55,607 nt of DNA from CAYNJY01 sp964397755 (GTDB lineage Bacteria; Patescibacteriota; Microgenomatia; UBA10105; UBA927): assembly GCA_964397755.1 (NCBI GenBank), contig CAYNJY010000007.1:1-55607 (forward strand), given 5' to 3'. The notes beneath the pieces were generated by a model. It was given only the letters and a program-made list of their open reading frames with translations. It had not been told where the DNA came from and made no database searches. Below are positions 33,235 to 40,500 of this stretch, piece after piece. Position numbers and translations under genes: made by a program. Positions within the stretch are counted from its first letter, which is position 1, and each line of letters starts with the position of its first letter.

Positions 33235-34451
33235 AGCACGGTAATCTTTTCATTGTGGGTGTTCTTGGGGTTATCGCAATTAGTGAGGCTAGTGTGCTTT
33301 TTTTCTCGTCTGTCGGTACGCCGGGAAGGATCAACCGATATGCGCGGTCTGTTATCTCTACATGCGCTTCTGCTTCGTTTGCGCCGAGTTGCTACGACAG
33401 TGAGATACCCAAATTACTTGACCGCATCAGCATGGAAGAAGCATTTGAAGTGACGCGGCGTATCCAGGAGCAAGACGAACAGTATAGGTACTGTCATGTA
33501 TTAGGTCATAATTTGAGCTATAAAGAGACAGAAAAAGATAGTACGAAATGGAAAGATGTTGTTACGCGTTGTCCCCAAACTATGTGCAACAATGGCTGCC
33601 TGCACGGCGCTCTCATGCGCCGGTTCAACACAGAAGTTCTTACCGATGCGCAAATTGAACTGGTGAAACCGGATTTTTCAGATGTATGCGAACCGCGAGG
33701 CAGCTGGAGACCTACGGAAGTAGAGCGCTCCATGTGCTACCACACTCTTGGTCATTTGGCGATGTATATTACCAACGCGGATATTCCCAAGTCGGCAGCA
33801 CTTTGTCTGGAGATCGGCACAAAACCAGACGGCCGAAACTACGTCCAAACGTGTACAGAAGGGGTCCTCATGACTGTATTTCAGCCTCTCGAACCCGAGG
33901 ACAAGGCGCTGGTGGCGAGATTTGCTCTTACGAGTAAAGAAGAAGCAGAGCGGTTTTGCAGACAGTTTACCCAACCAATTTGGGAAGTGTGCCGGCGGGA
34001 AGCCTGGCCGCTTTATAGCCCAGATATGCGCGCCGGGCCAGACGGACTCCTCCGTTACTGTTCGTACGCCGCCGATCGCATCAAAAGAAGAACATGCAAT
34101 CATGTGGCCCTCAACAGCCTCACCGTGTCTCTGGTAATTGAAGAAGGTGGGACGATCGATCATCTCGCATCCTACTGTGAGAAACTTCCCGGTGAAGACA
34201 GAACGTGGTGCTACGGCAACGCGGCAATGCGGCTGATCCAAATAGATCCGGCCTACGAGGAACTGGCTCTTGCCGTTTGCGAGAAAGCCCGGCAAGCGGG
34301 TGTGGGCGATTATTGCTACGATGGGCTTCTCTTTTACGGTTCCTACTCGTTTCACAAAGGCTCGCGTAGACACGCCGCGTACTGTAAAAAACTTCCAGCC
34401 GGTCTAGACCAGAGATGCCTACGGGGGGATATACCGGAAGGGTTTTGGTGA
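33231..34451 (+). CDS. CH-family exported Cys/His-rich protein, A type
   Basis: 406 residues; last gene of the long plus-strand run. N-terminal helix about 7-27. S-C-Y-D-S-E-I-P, then C-H-V-L-G-H (88-93), C-N-N-G-C-L-H-G (119-126), C-Y-H-T-L-G-H (169-175), C-T-E-G-V-L-M-T-V-F-Q-P-L-E-P-E-D. Cys-pair hairpins end C-K-K-L-P-A-G-L-D-Q-R-C. It is convergent with the hypothetical gene at 34456, whose stop lies four bases away. Similar overall to 14271-15473 and 25245-26441. Confidence 0.78.
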   Translation: MKHGNLFIVGVLGVIAISEASVLFFSSVGTPGRINRYARSVISTCASASFAPSCYDSEIPKLLDRISMEEAFEVTRRIQEQDEQYRYCHVLGHNLSYKETEKDSTKWKDVVTRCPQTMCNNGCLHGALMRRFNTEVLTDAQIELVKPDFSDVCEPRGSWRPTEVERSMCYHTLGHLAMYITNADIPKSAALCLEIGTKPDGRNYVQTCTEGVLMTVFQPLEPEDKALVARFALTSKEEAERFCRQFTQPIWEVCRREAWPLYSPDMRAGPDGLLRYCSYAADRIKRRTCNHVALNSLTVSLVIEEGGTIDHLASYCEKLPGEDRTWCYGNAAMRLIQIDPAYEELALAVCEKARQAGVGDYCYDGLLFYGSYSFHKGSRRHAAYCKKLPAGLDQRCLRGDIPEGFW

Positions 34452-34455
34452 GCTC

Positions 34456-35187
34456 CTAAATACACGAGGAGGCTTGGTAAAACTCTGTCCCTTCTTTCGG
34501 AATCAGACACGCTGAGGTGATAATCACGGTCTGCGGCGGAACAGGGAATAGTTGCGTCTTTTCTTTTGGTTGATCGATGACCACGGGTGCGCGAACAGTA
34601 ATTCCCATGAGTGTGCCATCTTCCTCCGTTTTCAATGCCGCGCACTCTGTGACGGGTTTTTGGGTACCAGGATCGACTGTTTCTTTACAGCTGACCTCGC
34701 CAAACTTCGCAAGCTGGGTTTCTGCGATGAGACTCCCGAGGTACTCGCGGGCTTGCGCTGTGGTGACGGTACTGCCCGGCGTCATAGTCCATACGCGATA
34801 ATATGCCGGTTGCTTCTTGTCTGCGGTGAGACCATAGAGGAAGGAAAGGTATTTTCCGTCTATATTCCAATTTCCCATATACGTGGGTGGCGGTGGAATG
34901 TTTTGGCCCTGAGGTGTGGGCGCGGGCCGCAGCACAAGCTCTTTCGGACGAAGAGACTCTTTGACTGTTTGTGTAAGAAACGAAGTAATACGCTCTGCCT
35001 CTCTCTTCGTTATCTTGCCTCGTATCACGAACGATCCGATTGCATATTTTTTAAGCGATCTGTCATTTTTCGGTAGTGTGTACGTGTTGGTGCGATCACG
35101 GTAGAGAAGGACGCCAAGCCCTATGGCTACAACCATAAGCAAACCGATAAGGATATTTAGTTTTGGTAAAGAGGCATAGCGCGCCAT
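34456..35187 (-). CDS. Hypothetical membrane-anchored protein
   Basis: 243 residues from ATG 35187. One helix about 11-30, then an extracytoplasmic region with a Pro-rich stretch (P-A-P-T-P-Q-G-Q-N-I-P) and three Cys. No family recognised. The start is supported by a strong promoter just upstream (TTGACG, 17 bases, TACAAT, then 12 bases to ATG); a longer frame back to 35295 would run through the promoter and the divergent VKOR start. It looks like a standalone exported protein. Confidence 0.6.
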   Translation of the reverse strand: MARYASLPKLNILIGLLMVVAIGLGVLLYRDRTNTYTLPKNDRSLKKYAIGSFVIRGKITKREAERITSFLTQTVKESLRPKELVLRPAPTPQGQNIPPPPTYMGNWNIDGKYLSFLYGLTADKKQPAYYRVWTMTPGSTVTTAQAREYLGSLIAETQLAKFGEVSCKETVDPGTQKPVTECAALKTEEDGTLMGITVRAPVVIDQPKEKTQLFPVPPQTVIITSACLIPKEGTEFYQASSCI

Positions 35188-35199
35188 AGACTTGAACCC

Positions 35200-35228
35200 A
35201 TTGTAGGGCCTGTTTCCTGCGACGTCAA
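35200..35228 (-). promoter_or_regulatory. Sigma-70-type promoter of 34456-35187
   Basis: On the minus strand TTGACG (complement of 35223-35228) is followed by exactly 17 bases and TACAAT (complement of 35200-35205). The -10 ends 12 nt before ATG 35187, so the transcript would have a leader of only about 5 nt and no room for a ribosome site. Confidence 0.65.
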
Positions 35229-35286
35229 TACGGAGACAGCCGTGGGCCAATGCTCTGTTGTAGAATACAGTAAGGGGGCATGTACC

Positions 35287-35670
35287 ATGGCGCACGTCGT
35301 TCTCTTGTTACTCACAGCTTTGGCCGCGACAATGTATCTCTACTGGCAGTACCATACACGGCTTCTGCGCGGCAAGAAAATGATCTGTCTCATTGGTACA
35401 GGGTGTGATCAGGTCGTGGGCTCCAAGTACGGCAAAACCCTTGGGATCAAAAACGAACTCATTGGACTTCTCTACTATCCTCTGATGATGGTACTGATTC
35501 TCGCGGTTTCAGCGCCCTGGTCCGTACCCCTCGTGCGGGTACTGGCTGCGGTAGCTGCCTTGTTTTCGATGTACCTTCTCTGCCTCCAGTTATGTGTCCT
35601 TCGAACGTACTGTTTTCTCTGTCTGGTGATTATCGGGTCAAACCTGCTTGTCTTTTGGTCACTCCTGTAA
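35287..35670 (+). CDS. VKOR-family thiol oxidoreductase membrane protein
   Basis: 127 residues from ATG 35287, with AAGGGGG upstream as ribosome site. Four hydrophobic helices. Loop cysteines C34 and C40 precede V-V-G-S-K-Y-G-K-T-L-G-I with the conserved Ser; the active-site pair is C-F-L-C at 109-112, in the last helix. This is the layout of bacterial vitamin K epoxide reductase homologues, which pass electrons from periplasmic thiol oxidases to quinone and so drive disulfide formation. No fused thioredoxin domain is present, so a separate DsbA-like partner is needed. The neighbourhood of about 13 Cys-rich exported proteins gives it an obvious clientele. Confidence 0.77.
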   Translation: MAHVVLLLLTALAATMYLYWQYHTRLLRGKKMICLIGTGCDQVVGSKYGKTLGIKNELIGLLYYPLMMVLILAVSAPWSVPLVRVLAAVAALFSMYLLCLQLCVLRTYCFLCLVIIGSNLLVFWSLL

Positions 35671-35739
35671 GGAAGAGAGGTGCGTCGGTATGATCCCGTT
35701 GAAATTTTTCAGTGAAGGAGCCATACTGGAACAAGCGCC

Positions 35740-36408
35740 ATGAAACTGTCTCACGTTTTCCTCCGACAGGGTTGGACACTCGCTGAACTTCTTATTGCCG
35801 TTGCCCTTATCGCGATTCTCGTGTCGCTTTTTTTCCTGGGCAACATCAAAGCGAATATCAACCGGAGCTATGATGCGCGAAGGAAAGAGGATTTGGTGAG
35901 AATCCGCAGTGCCTTTGAAGAAAACTTTAACGATAAAAGCTGCTACCCGGCCTCGACAATTCTTGATACGTGTGATGGAAGCGAGCTTGCTCCGTATCTG
36001 GCCAAAATTCCGTGCGACCCGCAAACCCAGACGCCGTACCTGTACGTGCCTGATTCCGGAAATATCTGTAACGGCTACGTCATCTGCGCTCTGCTCAAAG
36101 ACCTGACAGATCCTGAAATCACCGCCATCGGCTGCCACCCGGTCAACGGGTGCGGCTATGGCAGTAATTATAACTATTGTCTCGCGGCCGGAGTTCCTGT
36201 CACACCTCCCGGGTTTAACCCCAATGTGCCGCCGACGCCAACGCCGACTCCCGCGCCGATACTTGAAGGAAACTACGCCTGTGCGCCTGGCGGGTTCTGC
36301 AATCGGTACGCCGACCCAGCCGGCAGCGGCTGTTCGCGCTCTTGGGCTGACGAACAGATATGCAAAGACACCTGTCCTGGTAACCCGCAATATTGGTGCA
36401 AACAGTAG
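35740..36408 (+). CDS. Type IV pilin-like protein with Cys-rich tail
   Basis: 222 residues. Prepilin signature R-Q-G/W-T-L-A-E-L-L-I-A-V near residues 11-22 (cleavage after Gly, Glu at +5) and one helix. The globular part has F-N-D-K-S-C-Y-P typical of small pseudopilins. A P-P-T-P-T-P-T-P-A-P linker near 168 is followed by a 40-residue tail with six Cys (C-A-P-G-G-F-C ... C-P-G-N-P-Q-Y-W-C), possibly a separate binding knob. It heads a run of three pilin-like genes. Confidence 0.82.
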   Translation: MKLSHVFLRQGWTLAELLIAVALIAILVSLFFLGNIKANINRSYDARRKEDLVRIRSAFEENFNDKSCYPASTILDTCDGSELAPYLAKIPCDPQTQTPYLYVPDSGNICNGYVICALLKDLTDPEITAIGCHPVNGCGYGSNYNYCLAAGVPVTPPGFNPNVPPTPTPTPAPILEGNYACAPGGFCNRYADPAGSGCSRSWADEQICKDTCPGNPQYWCKQ

Positions 36409-36417
36409 GAGGTACGG

Positions 36418-36445
36418 TAAACTGTAAACTGTAAACTGTAAACGG
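36418..36445 (+). repeat. Tandem heptamer repeat (TAAACTG) between pilin genes
   Basis: Four copies of a 7-base unit, the last with one change (TAAACGG), lie 10 bases after the first pilin stop codon. Such short repeats can vary in number by slippage and alter spacing between genes. Confidence 0.8.
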
Positions 36446-36485
36446 TAAAAGGGAAACGGGGAGATGGTACAATGAAAAAAGCAAA

Positions 36486-36992
36486 ATGAAAAAACAGAGT
36501 GGCTTCACCCTGATTGAGCTCATGGTCGTTATTGTCATCATGGGCATCCTCGTTCTCATCGGCGTCGGTAGCTTCGTTTCGTCTCAAAAAAAAGGTCGGG
36601 ACGCGCGGCGCAAAGCTGACGTAACCAGTATCGCAAGAGCCTTGGAGACTTACTACAATGATTTTGGGAAGTACCCCTCAGCTGACGCCAGCGGCAACCC
36701 GCTTGCCTGCGGCGCCGGAGGGGTAGCAGCGTGTACCTGGGGGCAAAAGTTCAGCAACACGCTAACGAGTCCGGAGACTATCTATATGGCCAAGCTCCCC
36801 AAAGATCCCAAAGGGGAGAGGAAATACTACTACAGCGGCTCTGGAAATACCTACAAGCTTTACGCGTGGATTGAAAATACCGACGACGCCGGCGAAGGGG
36901 TCAATCAAGCTGGCTACGCCGGCACAAATTGCGCTTCCTCAGGCAACGCTCTTTGCACCTACGGGACGTCAAGTAGTAATACAACACCATAA
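36486..36992 (+). CDS. Type IV pilin / pseudopilin
   Basis: 168 residues with the classic prepilin start K-K-Q-S-G/F-T-L-I-E-L-M-V-V-I-V-I (cleavage after Gly7, Glu at +5) and K-K-G-R-D-A-R-R-K-A-D after the helix, as in GspG-like proteins. The C-terminal part is Gly/Ser-rich with a Cys pair (T-N-C ... L-C-T-Y). A five-codon mini-frame starting at 36472 ends over this start codon and may couple translation. It should be processed by a PilD-type peptidase, not encoded here. Confidence 0.85.
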   Translation: MKKQSGFTLIELMVVIVIMGILVLIGVGSFVSSQKKGRDARRKADVTSIARALETYYNDFGKYPSADASGNPLACGAGGVAACTWGQKFSNTLTSPETIYMAKLPKDPKGERKYYYSGSGNTYKLYAWIENTDDAGEGVNQAGYAGTNCASSGNALCTYGTSSSNTTP

Positions 36993-36995
36993 GGT

Positions 36996-37520
36996 ATGAA
37001 GTCAAATCACATCTCGCTCTCCCGCGGCTTCAGCCTTATCGAGCTTCTGGTTGTCATTGGCATTGTCGCCATGCTCATCAGCGTCACCATCCCCAACTTA
37101 CTCGGGGCGCGCCAGCGGGCCAAGGACGCCAAGCGCAAAGCCGAGACCAACCAACTCAAAAGCGCCCTGCGTCTCTACTACAACGACTACAACAAGTACC
37201 CCGCGGCAGTGAGCGTCGGCATCGGCAAACTCAACTACATCGCCGGCTGCGCCGCCACGGGAGCGGGCAACTGTCCCTGCAGCAGTACCCTTGATTTTGC
37301 CGCGGGAGGAGCCGGCTGCGACAACATCTACATGAAGAAGTTTCCCTCGGAACTGGGGAGCAGTATGTACTACTACCAGCGCAGTAGCGGCGATGACTTT
37401 TGTCTGAAGGTGCCGCTTGATAACCCCTCGGACCCGGAGATCGCTAGCTCCCAGTCCCGCTGCGCTTCCGTCTGCACGGGAGTCTACTCCGGAAGCGACT
37501 ACGTGGTGTGCGCGGACTAA
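36996..37520 (+). CDS. Type IV pilin / pseudopilin
   Basis: 174 residues; prepilin site R-G/F-S-L-I-E-L-L-V-V-I-G-I near residues 10-22, then A-R-Q-R-A-K-D-A-K-R-K-A-E-T and Y-N-D-Y-N-K-Y-P. The C-terminal globular region contains several Cys (A-G-C-A-A-T, C-P-C-S-S-T) that could pair. It begins three bases after the previous pilin and is convergent with the giant adhesin gene (15 bases between stops). Bases in this gene are visibly more GC-rich than in the preceding ones. Confidence 0.85.
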   Translation: MKSNHISLSRGFSLIELLVVIGIVAMLISVTIPNLLGARQRAKDAKRKAETNQLKSALRLYYNDYNKYPAAVSVGIGKLNYIAGCAATGAGNCPCSSTLDFAAGGAGCDNIYMKKFPSELGSSMYYYQRSSGDDFCLKVPLDNPSDPEIASSQSRCASVCTGVYSGSDYVVCAD

Positions 37521-37535
37521 AAACAATCTACAAAT

Positions 37536-40500
37536 TTAGTTAATAATCCACCAGTTGAATTTGATGTCTGTTGGAGCGGGCAGATCCAGGCCCACGATGA
37601 CCCCTTCACCCGGCAGTTTCGTCTTGACATAGATGACCTTGTTGTTGGTAGAAGTTACCGGTGTGATATAGATAAGGGAGTCCTCGGTCACGGCAGTTGT
37701 TGGGATCTTGACACTGAGCGCGCCGGCTGCCAAGGTTGCGATGCCGATGGTGTCTTGGCTTGTGGAGGTGTAGGCAACGATACCTGCCGATGGCGTACCT
37801 TCCGGTGGGGGAGTTACGCTGATATTTAATTTCTTAAAGGTTGCCGATCCCGAGGCGTCGATTGAGGCGACCACCTTTTCCGCAATGCCCCGGATCAGAA
37901 GGCTGCCGAAAGAGGAGCTCGGCGTTCCCTCGGGAGTGGTTGTCGCTCCCTCAAGAGAGATCGAGAGATTTTTGCCGAATGAGCTTATCGTATTGACGCC
38001 CAAAACCCCTGCAATACTGACGTTGCCAGAGACAGCCAGATCGCCGGTGATATAGACGTTGCCGAGGGTGTTGATGAGGATGGTTCCGCCTGCTATGTCA
38101 ACATCCGCCAGGCGATTCTTTTGGAGAAAGAGGGTATTGCCTCCGATGCTGTCAAGGCCGCTCGCGCTTAAGGCAAGAGTGCCCTCGACATAGATGGGTC
38201 TTGTCGCAATCGTCGGGCCCAGGGTGGTCGTGCCGTAGACGGCGAGACTGCCGGGGATGAGCATATCCTCAGGCAGAAGTGAGGCAAGCATGGCTGCTCC
38301 TGAGGCGTCATAGGTAAGTCTTGACGCTTCTTGGGCAAGAAGAGCCAGGAGCGCGGAGCTTGTGGCGTCTAAACGGTTGTCGGTTGTTGGTTTTTGGTTG
38401 TTGGAAAGAAGCTGGAGGCGTTCCTCCAGATCGCCGAAACTGGTCACAATCCGGTCGGCGTAGAGAGAGCCGGAAACAGAGGCATCACCCCCGAGGTGGA
38501 GACTTACGGCGCGCAGCTCTCCAGAAAACGTGGCATTGCCTTGACTGTCAAATACCGCCGCGGGAGTTCCTTCCGGGGTGTAAATGCCGAAGGTCTGGGT
38601 TTCTCCCAGCTTGACTGCAATGCCAGTACTTTCTGACGAGAGCGGTGATATAGTCTCGGTCCGAAGCTCTCTGATTTCGGCAATGGGGGAGATAATTTCT
38701 TGGCTTGTCAGAAGCCCGACGCGGAGCTCTCCAATAACCGCTTGGGCGTAGGCGGCGACATCCTCGATGATACGGCCGGAAGTGTCGAGGAGGGAGTACA
38801 CGCCCGGTTGATTCACACCGGGTGTGTGAACGTCTTCCACACCCGGTGTGGAGAGGGTGAGGCTGGAAAGATCAAGACTTTCTTCACCCAGTACCTCTCC
38901 TTCGGAGGTGAGGGCGAGTTCCTGCCCATCGTTAATGACCAGCCCTTCGCCAGTGCCGTCGCGTTCGTTGGTCCACTGCTGCCAGTCGTAGCGGGGTGCG
39001 GTCAGCCGGTAGGAGACGGTGGTCGGTCGTGAGGTATAGATACTGGCGCGGAAGGCCACTGGATCGACCACGTACCAGCTGCGCACACTGCTGGCTGGTG
39101 AGAGGAGAATGACGAGTTTGCCCATAGTGCGCCGCAGGTCCGTGGTTTTCGCAAACAGCCACACGTCTGAGCCTTTTTCGCTTCCTGCAAAGTCAAGGAT
39201 CGCCCGGTACCCGACGCCGGGCACGTACTCTGATGTTTGGACAATGCCGGTCGTTTCCTCTTTTACCCCGGTCATACTCGGCATGAAGGTTGCAAACTTT
39301 TCGCCGTTAATCGTATAGGGAGGGTCGATGGTTGCCGCATTCAGTTTGCCGCCGCAGCCGGTAGGTGATGCGTCAAAGCTCACGCAGACACTGTCACTGC
39401 CGCCACTGGCTCCGCCGACGAGGAAGATGGTGCTGGTACCGGAGTCGATAGTGATATTGGCGTTGCCGTTACTGTCGATCGTGAAGGCGCCGTTACTTCG
39501 TATATCGCCTTCGATGTTGAGCGATACGCCGGTTGCCGCAGGATCCAGGAGAAACGTATTGTCGGCGATATCGACGAACCGCTGACTCTCGATATCGCCG
39601 TCGCGCTGGATGTTAAAGCGGGTCGTGCCAGAGGCAGAAGCAGTCAGAATATTCTGGTCTCCGGTTTCGTTTATGATCACGAGGGCTTTTCCGGTTATCG
39701 CGCCACTCACATCCAAAAGCCCGACCGGTGCAGCATTGCCAATGCCCACGCCGCCGCCATCAGCACCGCCGGCATCGGCAAAGACAGCGCTGTAGTTACT
39801 GTCCGCGCCGCTTGGCGCTTCGACGTAGAGCCCGGTGTTGGTAGAAGTGCCGGTCGTGCTCATGGTGCCGTTGGCAACGTAGAGTCCGTAGGCGTTGATG
39901 GTCCCGCCAGCACCGACGGTGCCGTCAGATTTACTGTAGACGCCGTAGACATTGGTCGTGCCGCCGGTTGAGGCGGCGGTGCTGTTTGGCTGGGTTCGTA
40001 CCCCATAGATCGATCGCGTTCCGGTGGTGATGATGCCGGTGGTCGTGGTTGCCGCGTCAAACGCGGCTATTGTATCGGCGGTGGTTGAGGAAGTGGAGAG
40101 GGTGGAGTAGTAGCCGACCCCTGTTTTTGCCGCATTCCCCGTGAGGGCGATGGTTGAGTAGAGGCCATAATCGGTGTTGGCATTGGCTGTGGAGTCCGTT
40201 CCGGAAAGGTAGACGCCGTAGCCGGTAACACCCGAGCCGCTAAAGTCCGGTGCGAGATTAATCAGTTCGCCGGCAGAACCCACGTCTGAAGTAAGAGAAA
40301 GCACATTACCTGTGATGCCCGTGCTCGACGACCCAGTGTATTCAATTCCAGTGCCAGATGTCAGTCCGGTTGCGGATAACCGAAGAAGCGCGCCGGTGGT
40401 GAGGGAATTTGCAGCCAGGTTGAGAAGTTCTCCGGTCGTGGTGATGGTTCCGGTGGAAGTAATAGATAGGCCGCTTCCGGTCGTGAGGGCATTAAATGTG

